A stretch of DNA of 64,000 nucleotides from Porphyridium purpureum. Lineage: Eukaryota > Rhodophyta > Bangiophyceae > Porphyridiales > Porphyridiaceae. The stretch's first letter is position 1. Each line of letters starts with the position of its first letter. The notes under the pieces were generated by a model. The model worked only from the letters and a program-made list of their open reading frames with translations. It searched no databases and had not been told where the DNA came from. The position numbers and the translations under genes were made by a program. The DNA is taken from positions 4,464,001 to 4,528,000 of the forward strand of contig VRMN01000001.1 in NCBI GenBank assembly GCA_008690995.1, in the 5' to 3' direction. Shown here piece by piece: positions 19,266-27,914 of the stretch.

Positions 19266-19805
19266 CTACTCTGCTGCGGCGGTAGCTGCTTCTGTTTCTG
19301 CAGGCTTCTCGGCCTGGTCAAAGCTTTCACCCACGAGATCTGGGACGCCCTCGTCATCACCGGCGGCCGCGCCTTCGCTGTCCCTCAGCCCTGAAAGGCT
19401 ACCCTCAGCCTGGAGCTTGGCCATGAGCTCCTGGAGTTGCTGCATGTTTCCACCGCTCAGCTGTGACAAAAGCTCGGGCGAGACGAGGTCCGCAACCTCC
19501 TTGACTTCGTGGTTACCCGCCAGCGAAAATGTGTTTGCCGAGATCGAGCCGAGCAGCTTGGGATTGCTAAAGACCATCACCTTGCCGTCCTCGCGGAACA
19601 GATGCGCCTCCTCGCAGTTCGGGATGGGCGACAGCCCCAGCTTCTTGAGCGTGCTCTGCACCTTCTTGTCATCTGTGGGAGCCGCCTTGTGCACGGCCTT
19701 TTTCTTTCTTCGCACCGTGCCCTTGCCGCCCGTCCGCGCCATCGCCGCCATCTTCTCCAGCTTGGCCAGCTTCTCCGTGTTTGTCTTTACCCCGCCATCC
19801 TCCAT
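19266..19805 (-). CDS. BTF3: Nascent polypeptide-associated complex subunit beta (BTF3)
   Basis: I start at the ATG at 19805, giving 179 residues (MEDGGVKTNTEKLAKLEKMA), which matches the usual NAC-beta beginning; the frame upstream starts at GTG. The ribosome-binding motif appears as TVRRKKKAV, and the NAC domain includes DDKKVQSTLKKLGLSPIPN and SISANTFSLAGNHEVKEVA. The C-terminus is acidic and Ala/Glu-rich. NAC-beta pairs with NAC-alpha at the ribosome exit tunnel to shield new chains. It is divergent from the next gene, and the 400-bp gap carries two copies of the AACCCTC promoter motif. Confidence 0.94.
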   Translation of the reverse strand: MEDGGVKTNTEKLAKLEKMAAMARTGGKGTVRRKKKAVHKAAPTDDKKVQSTLKKLGLSPIPNCEEAHLFREDGKVMVFSNPKLLGSISANTFSLAGNHEVKEVADLVSPELLSQLSGGNMQQLQELMAKLQAEGSLSGLRDSEGAAAGDDEGVPDLVGESFDQAEKPAETEAATAAAE

Positions 19806-20087
19806 CTTGACCGACGCGCCCGGGTCGTCTCCTACTTCCCGCCCCCGAAACCCACCCACTTCGATTCCCTCCACTTATCTTGCGCGCTCAACAACCTCAA
19901 GAATCGCCCGCTTGGTTTCTCTACAACACCGCCACCGACCGCGACACCCTTGCGCGCCCCTCCTTCGCATCTGCTACCAAAACAGACTCGTTTACTCAGG
20001 AAAGCGCAGGCACAGACGCAAGAGACGACGGCTTCAGCTGTACATCGCGCTGTACTCTGTCATGCCGCATTGCACAGCTCCGTGCAG

Positions 20088-20126
20088 AACCCTCGACCTA
20101 ACCGGCTCTGTCAGTTAGGTTGAGGG
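20088..20126. promoter_or_regulatory. Inverted pair of AACCCTC-type motifs between NAC-beta and the TGA-containing gene
   Basis: A forward copy lies at 20088-20103 (AACCCTCGACCTAACC) and an inverted copy at 20114-20126 (GTTAGGTTGAGGG). It is the same motif that occurs twice beside eIF3m at 15304-15351. It may be a shared control element for translation genes; this rests on recurrence alone. Confidence 0.45.
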
Positions 20127-20205
20127 CGGGCATTCATCTGTTGGGTAGCTGGTGCGCCGCTGGTGGCGAAGACAGAGAGGCGTGGGTGTGCGCAGCAGCG
20201 GCAGC

Positions 20206-20862
20206 ATGGAGGCCGGCCCGGCGCTGAGGGCGCGGGTGCGTGGCATTGCCACGCGCCGTCTGGTTGCCGCATTTGCCGTGGCGACCATATTACCTGTGCT
20301 TGTGGTTGTGAGCTTACGCGTGAACTTGCCGGCCAGCGCGGCGGTGGCTTCGTTGGCGGCGTCAGGCAGCCCCGTGGCCTCGGCGTCGGGCAGCGAGAAC
20401 ACCACGCAGGACGTTTTGGAACACAATCGCGATGGTATACTAGTCCGTATCCCGCAGGATGCGAGCAAGAAGCCAGCGGTTCGCGCACTGCTGGAAGGGC
20501 CGTCGGGATGACAAATGGGGAGCCAAGCTCCCGAAATGAAGAAGTTTTGGACCGCGAGCTCGCGTGAGTTTAAAATTCGGCACGTCGCGCCGCGCGTGCG
20601 AGGTAGGTTTCAGATAGTTCTCATCGACGAGGAAGACGCAGTCGTCAAAGTAGTTCCTCTGAATGGTGCTGACACCAGACACCGGCCGGTGTCGGCACAG
20701 GACATGGAGAGATTGCTGGACGAGCACGGCCTTAGACTTTCTGAGGGCGAACTGAAGGCAATGGCGGACTCTGCGCGGACTGCGATGGAAATGAGACGAG
20801 TCAAGCTGAGTGATCTTCGCATCAAGTCACCGCGAACTGCCATCGTGCGACCAGCCATTTGA
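20206..20862 (+). CDS. Candidate selenoprotein or read-through protein: one frame with a single in-frame TGA at codon 102
   Basis: From the ATG at 20206 the frame codes 101 residues, meets TGA at 20509-20511, and continues in the same phase through CAA and an ATG at 20515 for 115 more residues to TGA at 20860. The first half has one membrane segment (LVAAFAVATILPVLVVVSL, about residues 18-36) after a basic N-terminus, then a Ser/Ala-rich stretch. The second half mixes strands and helices (RFQIVLIDEEDAVVKVVPL, AQDMERLLDEHGL). The codon lies in a flexible context (EGPSG-TGA-QMGS). No cysteine is encoded and no family is recognised. A SECIS-like fold lies at 20875-20951. Other readings are stop read-through, two proteins by reinitiation, or a strain-specific nonsense change. 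The codes on both sides look equally coding. Confidence 0.55.
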
Positions 20863-20874
20863 TGAACTCGATGA

Positions 20875-20951
20875 GTGGGCACAATGACTATGACGACTCG
20901 TTCCGTAAAAGTTGAAAAGGCTGGGAGCGAGTCCGAAACTTTTGCGCCCGT
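20875..20951 (+). other. SECIS-like RNA fold in the 3' flank of the TGA-containing gene
   Basis: The lower helix pairs 20875-20884 with 20942-20951, including GGGC with GCCC, two G-U pairs and one A-C mismatch. An internal loop follows, then the core AUGA at 20890-20893 opposite GA at 20935-20936, giving tandem G-A pairs. The upper helix pairs 20895-20904 (GACTCGTTCC) with 20924-20933 (GGAGCGAGTC), ten pairs with one wobble. The apical loop starts GTAAAA, so AA falls 13 bases after the UGA core. These are the parts and spacing of a eukaryotic SECIS element. It begins 13 bases after the second stop. Confidence 0.55.
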
Positions 20952-21721
20952 GTTTGCGTTTGTGTTCGAATCTTTCTGTTGAATGGGAGGGAAGAAAACA
21001 CCAAAGAACGGAAAAAAAAGAAAAAAATGAAAAATGAAAAGAAGAAAGAGAGTCTCTTTTCTTTTGTACGTGTGTGCGCGGCGATGTACGCGGAGACTGC
21101 GGATTTTGCGGAGACTACAGGCGCAGAGGGGCTTCGAGATCATGCTTGCAGTCGTTGTCCACATGTGTGAGTTTCAGTTCGAGCCTCTTTGCTCGTCGCT
21201 CCGTATTTCTCCAAACAAGAGCAAGTTGGAGACGCCGCTCTCGTTTGATTTGTCTGGTGGACGTACGGCCACACATTATATGAAGACTAACGTCAGAGGG
21301 GCGAGCAGAAGTGAGCATATGGTCACTCAGTCTTGGAATCCTGTACAATAAAGGCCGGGGCTACGATAACGGACCAAAACGAGCTCCGAGCTGGACGCGG
21401 TCGACGTTCTGCTTTGGTGCTTCAGGGAACATGTTCGAGGTGCACGATGCCATGTCGCAGCATACCACGTCCGGGATCCACTTGCACACTTTCCGGGAAA
21501 CGACAAAATCTAGTTTATGTTCTCAACAGGTTGTGAAGTAGCGGAGCAGCGGGTGCCCACCCACAGAGGCATTGTGTGAATTGCACGGACTCTGTTCGAC
21601 GGAGGAACCCCAAAAGGCAGCGTCACCACACGAAACGATCGATCCGCTGTCGCAAACCCACACACACACCGACACAGAGTTAGACGAGCAGCGCTTTGCC
21701 TTGCATGTGATGAATGATGCC
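20952..21721. other. Intergenic region downstream of the candidate selenoprotein
   Basis: No gene is seen. A long A/G-rich run lies at about 20990-21055, probably untranslated. The right part is the 3' flank of the minus-strand TM9SF gene, and CA-rich sequence lies near 21655-21675. Confidence 0.45.
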
Positions 21722-23668
21722 TTAATCCACTCGCACGGCAGCAAAGATCCGCCGCACAAAAATTAAACTGCTCTGGAAGCCAACAAAGCCACACATGAGA
21801 CTGAATGCAAACGAAACCAGGGTCATGTACGCCAAGTAAGTGATTGTACTGACCACGTGACTGCCGAGCTTCGCGACGCCGACGGTCTGGAAAAGGAATA
21901 CAATCGAGTACAAATACACATACACGCCGCTAGACGCACAGCATCCGAACGCGTTCCACCACCAGTGATAATTCTCGCTCGAGAGGCTCATGTAAACAAA
22001 CACTATGCCGACTTCTGCACAAGTCACGATCAGCAGAACGAGCACAACAAACAGAAGACCGAACATGTAGTAGATTTGGCTCCTCCAAAAGGAATTGAGA
22101 ATGAACGCCAGTTCTACAAAGACCACACCATACGGAATGAGACCAGATAACAGCGCATAGTATTTGTAGGCAATGCCAAACGGTGGGGGAGGGATCTCGC
22201 GCGGAATGTGATTGGTTCTCGTCGGAAACTCGACTGGCTTTCCCCGGAAGCCCAAATATGCCCCAAGGACATTCATGGGCACCGAAAGACCGAACCACAG
22301 GAAGGTCAGAAAGACCAGAGTTAGGAACGGTATCGCCGACGTCGAGCGCTTGATTGTCATAAAAAGATTCAGACAGATCATGAGCGCGAATGCGACACCC
22401 GGAAACAATAGTGCCGATGCCAGTGTCACGTGCTTGTTGCTGGAGCCCTGAAGCATGGCGTAGGTGCGTGCCGCCATATATCCGCAGATCGCTGAGCTAA
22501 ATACCCACGAGTACAGCATGGCCGAAAGCAGCCCGCCGCGGTTCGCCGGTGATAGGAAGCCGAGCGCTGCAAACACGAGCACAGTACTTGTGACGAACAA
22601 AAGTTGCGCACCGGAACCAACCATCACCGATAGCGCTTCCTTGTGGACTGGCGGTCTGAACACATCGCCGTGCACCAGCTTCCAGCCGCTGTCATCCTGT
22701 ATTTCGTCGTCTTCTTCTAGGCGGTTGTAGCGCACAAAGTCCTGATAGATTGTGCGCAGAATGATAAACGCCACCATGGCGGTCAAGAACAGGCCCATAA
22801 AAATGGAGTTGATGATCGAGAACCACAAAACGCCACGCTGCTCATCCGACGCCTTCAGAAGCGGATCCCACCTCGTCGCCCAGCGGATCGGACTTTCCTC
22901 AAAGCTCACCGAGTAGGTCGTGAAAACTTTGGCGCCAACCTTAACTTCCTGAAGTAGTTGGTCGCGTGTGAACTCACACGGCTTGTCCGCATTGTGCGCA
23001 ACGGACGCTGGGACCACATGGAAGCCCACAACACGATACACAGGCTTATTGCCGGATGCCAAGAATGACTGCGTGACGTGTGACGGGACGTGATACAGTA
23101 CCTTAAACGCAAGATGATTGAACAGGAAAAACTTGCCATCCTTCTCGGCCCCGAGACGATATCCGAGAGAGTAAGCGCTCTGCTCGCCGTCCTTGCCCAC
23201 AATGGTGTGCTCCATTACGACCGGCATGTTGTCCATGTTGAGCCGAACACTGTAGCTGTCCTTGATGCGTGAAATGAGCCGCTTTGTCATTTTCTCGTCC
23301 AAGACGGTGGGCTTGTCACACAGCAGCTTGCACTTCTCCTCGACCAGCATGGCGATCTGGAACTGCGTAGGGCTGACCATTTCGCCAGACAGGATCTGCC
23401 CCAGGTTACGATGCTTTGACTTTGGGCGCTTTTCCGGCTGGCAGAAGGGCAGCGAGTAATAATTGAAGGGCACCTTGTTCACGGGCGACGTCAGCCGATT
23501 TGCAAACACTTCCAGCTTGAAGCCAGCCTCATAATCGATCGGTGCGATGCCAGGCAAATAGAACGCGTGCGCGCTGTTCACCAACACGATTGCCAGAGTG
23601 ACCACCACGGCCCATACCACCACACCACATCGCAACTTCCCGGGCGGATCCATCGCCCCCGTTCGCAT
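21722..23668 (-). CDS. TM9SF/nonaspanin (EMP70) nine-transmembrane protein
   Basis: The 648-residue protein has a cleavable-type signal near residues 14-35 and a lumenal domain to about 290 with family motifs (FYLPGIAPIDYEAG, VNKVPFNYYSLPFC, NLGQILSGE). Nine hydrophobic spans follow. The C-terminal half includes LFPGVAFALMICLNLF, the cytoplasmic loop EFPTRTNHIPREIPP and YSIVFLFQTVGVAKLG, all typical of TM9SF. The protein ends AAVRVD, an Arg version of the Lys-x-Asp tail that holds these proteins in the Golgi by binding COPI. Roles in sorting other membrane proteins are known for the family. It is divergent from starch synthase across about 1 kb. Confidence 0.93.
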   Translation of the reverse strand: MRTGAMDPPGKLRCGVVVWAVVVTLAIVLVNSAHAFYLPGIAPIDYEAGFKLEVFANRLTSPVNKVPFNYYSLPFCQPEKRPKSKHRNLGQILSGEMVSPTQFQIAMLVEEKCKLLCDKPTVLDEKMTKRLISRIKDSYSVRLNMDNMPVVMEHTIVGKDGEQSAYSLGYRLGAEKDGKFFLFNHLAFKVLYHVPSHVTQSFLASGNKPVYRVVGFHVVPASVAHNADKPCEFTRDQLLQEVKVGAKVFTTYSVSFEESPIRWATRWDPLLKASDEQRGVLWFSIINSIFMGLFLTAMVAFIILRTIYQDFVRYNRLEEDDEIQDDSGWKLVHGDVFRPPVHKEALSVMVGSGAQLLFVTSTVLVFAALGFLSPANRGGLLSAMLYSWVFSSAICGYMAARTYAMLQGSSNKHVTLASALLFPGVAFALMICLNLFMTIKRSTSAIPFLTLVFLTFLWFGLSVPMNVLGAYLGFRGKPVEFPTRTNHIPREIPPPPFGIAYKYYALLSGLIPYGVVFVELAFILNSFWRSQIYYMFGLLFVVLVLLIVTCAEVGIVFVYMSLSSENYHWWWNAFGCCASSGVYVYLYSIVFLFQTVGVAKLGSHVVSTITYLAYMTLVSFAFSLMCGFVGFQSSLIFVRRIFAAVRVD

Positions 23669-24661
23669 GCTCCTCTGCTCCGTGCGGCCCTCCCTCGACG
23701 CCGTGCACGAGCCCGGTCACCCTGTTCTCCCCTTCCGCTCTCCCGTATTTCCTTTCCCGACTCTTGTCCCCTCTCTCCGCGACATCCGCCCTCCTTTGTA
23801 ACCCTCAAAATACAAGCACAAGCACCAGCACAAACACCCACCCACGCGCCCTGCCACCATTGGGCACGGACAGCCACCACGACCTTGCTTTCTGAAACGT
23901 CAAATCGTGCCCCTCAGCAATGACAAACAAATGCCGCATTCTCTCCAATCATGACAAAAGCATTGTGCATTTCAAATGATCATGACAAAAGAATGGAGCT
24001 GGCGTCATGCACCATGACAAACGAATGGGGGAACACAGAACAGGCACATTTGCAAGATGACAAAAGAATGGGTGCAGCAACGCACGAACGACCTTATTTT
24101 TCTGCAGTGGGTGATTGTGTTCCACCAGACGTTTGGAGAAGGGGGCGGGGGTCTTCGCCTTCACTGTACACCATGCGTGTCAACACGATTTCCGCGGAAC
24201 CCCCCCCCCACCAAACATACCGATTCTGGTTTATTTATGCGACTGCTGCGAGGTGTGGAACGAGCGAGTTGTTTGTTTTGTTTTGGTGGTGCGTTGCAAG
24301 AGAGCCACACAGCACGCGGCCACATGCGATGCGGGCCGCACATTCGACGATGGATTAGGGTTTCAGATTGAAAACGCACGTGATCTGCGATCTGCATGGG
24401 CGTCACCAGAAAACAGTTGGGGACGGAGAACGCCACACATTTGCGGCACGCTGCACATCACCTACCTGAACAGCCAGGCGATGGGGAAAGGGTGAGGGTG
24501 CACGACGTGGGACGCACGGACCGAATTGAGCGAGTGGGACTCTGCGCAGGTGAGACTCGTCGCAGAAGGGACAGAAGAGAGCGAGCGAGCTCGGAAAGAA
24601 GGCTTGGCCCCAGTTGTCCTGGTTCTTGCCGCGCCTCCGTGGTGATTGCTGCTGTATCACG
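23669..24661. other. Divergent promoter region of TM9SF and starch synthase
   Basis: About 1 kb without a convincing gene. It contains the five-copy ATGACAAA-type repeat at 23920-24071 and short C-runs near 24200. An in-phase TTG upstream extension of the starch synthase frame from 24614 is not supported. Confidence 0.5.
23920..24071. repeat. Five phased copies of ATGACAAA(A/C)GAATGG
   Basis: Copies start at 23920, 23951, 23982, 24014 and 24057, so steps are 31, 31, 32 and 43 bp. The best copies read ATGACAAAAGAATGG (23982, 24057) and ATGACAAACGAATGG (24014); the sequence between them is not clearly conserved. Constant phase at about three helical turns suggests binding sites or a worn minisatellite. 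Confidence 0.7.
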
Positions 24662-26323
24662 ATGAGTCCGGCGGTCAAGCTGTCCGAGTTGTCGGGGAAA
24701 GAAGTCGCGGCTAAAAGGTACCAAATTGTGTTTGTGTCTGCGGAATGTGCACCGTGGTCGCAGACGGGAGGGCTGGGCGCCGTGGCGGACGGACTGCCTA
24801 TCCAGCTCGCAAAGATGGGCCACCGTGTGATGTCCATTACTCCACGGTATGATCAGTACTCGGACGCGTGGGATACGTCTTTCTCGGCGCATTGCACTCT
24901 GGGCGACAAGGGCAGAACAAAGGTCGGTTTCTTTCACACGTACAAGCAAAAGGTCGACCGCGTGTTCGTCGACCATCCGCTATTTCTGGAAAAGGTGTGG
25001 GGGGTGACCAAGGACAAGCTGTACGGCCCGAAATGGGGCATTGACTTTGAGGACAACCAGTTGCGCTTCAGTATTTTCTGCCAGGGTGCCCTCGCCGCGA
25101 TAAAGGGTCTGCCTCTGGGTGGCATACCGTACGGTGAGGATGTCATCATCATGTGCAATGACTGGCAGACTTCCCTGCTCCCGATTTACCTCAAGTTGGA
25201 ACGCCAGGCAGATCCCTCCATGTGGAGGAACACAAAGACAGTATTTGTTAGTCACAACATGGTATATCAGGGTCGCTTTCCGCTCAGCACAGACCACGCC
25301 GCTCTGCTCAACGTGCCACAGAGCGTGGTGGACGACATGTCTTGCTTCATGCCCTTGAAAGTGGGCAAGAAGCACCCGCGCACCTCTGTACTCAACTGGA
25401 TGATGGGTGGCTTCAAGTATGCGGACAAGCTGGCGACTGTGTCGCCCCGCTACGCAGAGGAGATTGGCACTTGTGAAGAAAAGGGTGTCGAGCTTGAGGA
25501 AATTGCTCTCGCGAAAGGCGGTGTGGTTGGTATTTTGAACGGGCTGAAGGATAATGTGGACCCCATGAACGAAGACCTCAAGCTGAAAGGTGGACTGGCC
25601 GCTTCGTTTGGACCAGAGACCCTTGAGAAGAAGCTCTTGTGCAAGGCGGCACTGCAGAAGAAGTTCAAGCTGCCGCTGGACCCCAAGGTGCCTTTGTTTT
25701 GCTTCTTGGGACGTCTGGACGTGCAGAAGGGCGTGGACGTGATGCTCGAGTCCCTTGAAGGCCTCCTTGAGAGCGAGTTCCTGCAAGTGGTGATCATGGG
25801 CGGTGGAAATGAGGAGATGGTTGCCAAGGTGCAGAAATTGAAGAAAGCGTATCCAACCAAGTGCGCCGCTGTGATCGCGTTTCAGGGTGCCGAGAAGTAC
25901 CAGGTGTACGCAGGGGCAGATTTTGCGCTCATGCCGAGTCGATATGAGCCATGCGGTCTCGTACAGATGGAGTCGATGCGCTTTGCCACCATTCCGATGG
26001 TCTCTCCGACCGGGGGCCTCAAAGACACTGTTATCGACATGGAGACGGGCATTGTGCTGGAGTCCGAGTTGGACCCGGAAGCTGACGTGCTCCCTGAGGA
26101 CGTGGCCAAGATCGCGGATGGGATCACCCGCTGCGTCAAGCTGTATGAATCCCCCGCCGAGGTCAGCAGAATTCGAGAGAACTGCATGACGTATGCATTC
26201 AGCCTCACATGGACGGCATCGGCCAAAAATTGGGAGAATCTCATCACGATGATGGGTACACCAGACATCTCGACGCACCTGTGCACGACTGCAAAAATGG
26301 AACACGCGTCGGAAGTGGTCTAG
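24662..26323 (+). CDS. Starch synthase, GT5 family, granule-bound type (553 aa)
   Basis: The protein is a complete GT5 glycosyltransferase. Residues 20-40 hold the N-terminal nucleotide-sugar loop (SAECAPWSQTGGLGAVADGL), later come NDWQTSLLPIYLK and FVSHNMVYQGRF, and the C-terminal domain has FLGRLDVQKGVDV, MPSRYEPCGLVQMESMRF and the second loop SPTGGLKDTV. The first loop has Gln34 where ADP-glucose enzymes normally have Lys (KTGGL). The usual starch synthase loses no other motif that I can see. There is no transit peptide, since the domain begins about 20 residues in, so it should act in the cytosol where red algae keep floridean starch. A preference for UDP-glucose is plausible. Confidence 0.93.
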   Translation: MSPAVKLSELSGKEVAAKRYQIVFVSAECAPWSQTGGLGAVADGLPIQLAKMGHRVMSITPRYDQYSDAWDTSFSAHCTLGDKGRTKVGFFHTYKQKVDRVFVDHPLFLEKVWGVTKDKLYGPKWGIDFEDNQLRFSIFCQGALAAIKGLPLGGIPYGEDVIIMCNDWQTSLLPIYLKLERQADPSMWRNTKTVFVSHNMVYQGRFPLSTDHAALLNVPQSVVDDMSCFMPLKVGKKHPRTSVLNWMMGGFKYADKLATVSPRYAEEIGTCEEKGVELEEIALAKGGVVGILNGLKDNVDPMNEDLKLKGGLAASFGPETLEKKLLCKAALQKKFKLPLDPKVPLFCFLGRLDVQKGVDVMLESLEGLLESEFLQVVIMGGGNEEMVAKVQKLKKAYPTKCAAVIAFQGAEKYQVYAGADFALMPSRYEPCGLVQMESMRFATIPMVSPTGGLKDTVIDMETGIVLESELDPEADVLPEDVAKIADGITRCVKLYESPAEVSRIRENCMTYAFSLTWTASAKNWENLITMMGTPDISTHLCTTAKMEHASEVV

Positions 26324-26624
26324 AAAGGGTGTCCTCGCACTTCTTTTTTTGCCTCTGGCAAAAGTATGTAATGCTCTAAACCGTGTGGTTGAGGGTCATT
26401 TACGTTTGCGTGATTCTCCTTTTTCTTCTTTGCCCATGCCCACATAAAGCGGGGGTGCTGGTGAGTCGTCTTCAAGCTGAGCCTTGCATGCCGCGGGCGT
26501 GACTGCGCCTGTGCTGATTGGACTGCTTGGCTTTCGCTTATAATTGCTCCATGTCCCTGAATCATGTTGAATGAATATTGTACTTTTAAAGCCACTGCAG
26601 GTCGTGCCTCGCGTGAATCAGTCA
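26324..26624. other. Short gap between starch synthase and DHHC genes
   Basis: The two genes converge here, so this is 3' flank on both sides. No gene or regulatory element stands out. Confidence 0.5.
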
Positions 26625-27776
26625 TCAGCGCATGCGCCTAGAGCCCCTGCGAATCGGAGTCGGAACCAACCACAGTAGCGGGTTCGGGCCCAGCAAATGC
26701 TTCAGGTTGGTAATCGTAGAGCGCGTGTCGTACGGATTGGTTTTCATGGATCCTGTGAGCAGCTTGAAATGCTCAACACTGGACAAATTGCGGGCAGCTA
26801 AGTATAGCTGCCAGCCGAGCAACATCATGCATCCAATGAAGGAGCCTATTGTCACAGGGGCTGCGAGCGCAATCAGAGCAATCATAACACCGAGCCGCTC
26901 TGCGGCAAACTCGACCGCGACGTCTGATCCACTAGCTAACAAGAAGTGGATGAGAAAACGGACCTTGATCGCCAAGGCGTATGCCGTCGCTAGGACAGTG
27001 TAAAACAGGAATTGAATGAAGACCTTGTGGTTGCGGTAACCAATGCACCTGACGACCCATACACAGTGGTGGTCCATGCGAAGTACGCACGAATTGCAGA
27101 TTCGGCAGTGGTGGACACGCGGCGGTTTCGGTCTCGTACAATGACTGCATGCGCGTGTCGTCACCCGTACAGTCCCAGACTGAGGCTCCTCTTCATCACC
27201 ACCGGCGTATCCGAATCCACTCCCTATTGAGACGCAGTCAGGGCGGTACTCGTCCCAATCGTCCAGGCCGCCAGCTGGTGTGCACACAGTGACGTTGTAA
27301 CACACTAAGACAAGTATGATATTTCCTAAGAACAGCCCAAAATGTAGGCGGTTTGTCCGCAGCTGAGGAACTCTCCACAAACTAGGCAAAGCCACTGCGC
27401 TTTCACGAATTTTGGACTTCTTCTCGCGTCTGGTCTCTTCTATGTCTTCATCACCAGCTCTTCTCCGGAAGCGGTGGGAGAAGAATGACTGTGAACTTTT
27501 CATGTTGGAATGCGCCGCTTCGCGTGCCACTGCCGCTTTCCGAACCGACGACATGGACAATACCCGACGAGCTACACTGTATGGCAGACTTGGGTGCTCT
27601 TGCTTCTCACTTGGTCGTGCTCCGCCAGAGAATTCGCCGCTGCTTTGCTGGCTCCGAGCTGAGGAGAAAGCTGACATCTCACTCATGTCGTTCGCCAAGA
27701 CCAGCAATGAAACCATTGCCGCGTATATCACGAGCACATGCACAAGGACCACGAAAAAGACGCGCTTGCCGTCCAT
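26625..27776 (-). CDS. DHHC-type palmitoyltransferase (383 aa)
   Basis: The cysteine-rich zinc domain at about 205-255 contains CSHCTRPKPPRVHHCRICNS and the catalytic D235-H-H-C238, followed by VWVVRCIGYRNHK. The residue after DHHC is usually Pro and is Val here. Four hydrophobic spans are seen, at about 6-28, 146-166, 255-278 and 293-330, so the active site faces the cytosol. A TTxE-like tail is replaced by KTNPYDT (TNPYD is common in the family). The enzyme transfers palmitate to cysteines of other proteins in Golgi, ER or plasma membranes. The start is only 138 bp from the divergent THOC5 start. Confidence 0.93.
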   Translation of the reverse strand: MDGKRVFFVVLVHVLVIYAAMVSLLVLANDMSEMSAFSSARSQQSSGEFSGGARPSEKQEHPSLPYSVARRVLSMSSVRKAAVAREAAHSNMKSSQSFFSHRFRRRAGDEDIEETRREKKSKIRESAVALPSLWRVPQLRTNRLHFGLFLGNIILVLVCYNVTVCTPAGGLDDWDEYRPDCVSIGSGFGYAGGDEEEPQSGTVRVTTRACSHCTRPKPPRVHHCRICNSCVLRMDHHCVWVVRCIGYRNHKVFIQFLFYTVLATAYALAIKVRFLIHFLLASGSDVAVEFAAERLGVMIALIALAAPVTIGSFIGCMMLLGWQLYLAARNLSSVEHFKLLTGSMKTNPYDTRSTITNLKHLLGPNPLLWLVPTPIRRGSRRMR

Positions 27777-27914
27777 GATTTTCCCGGGGATTCAACGCGA
27801 ATACAAAGTGAACCGAAGCCCACCTGCCGAGACCTCTGTTCCATTTCTGCCCTCTGTTTGCACAATCGGTGCTGCCGACTGCCACATGCAGGAACGGCAA
27901 ATAGGAGCGAGAGG

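Noticed and set aside
19417-20118. 233-codon plus-strand frame
   Set aside because: It lies antisense to NAC-beta and beyond it is low complexity; a shadow frame.
20470-20600. Intron that would remove the TGA
   Set aside because: I found no GT-AG pair of reasonable length that preserves the frame; tiny candidates (11 and 23 bases) are implausible.
20515-20862. Separate 115-codon gene
   Set aside because: It is in phase with the frame before it, only a TGA and one codon away, and carries the SECIS-like fold after it; kept as an alternative reading rather than a separate gene.
24614-24661. Starch synthase start at 24614
   Set aside because: The codon is TTG; the ATG at 24662 gives a complete GT5 domain.
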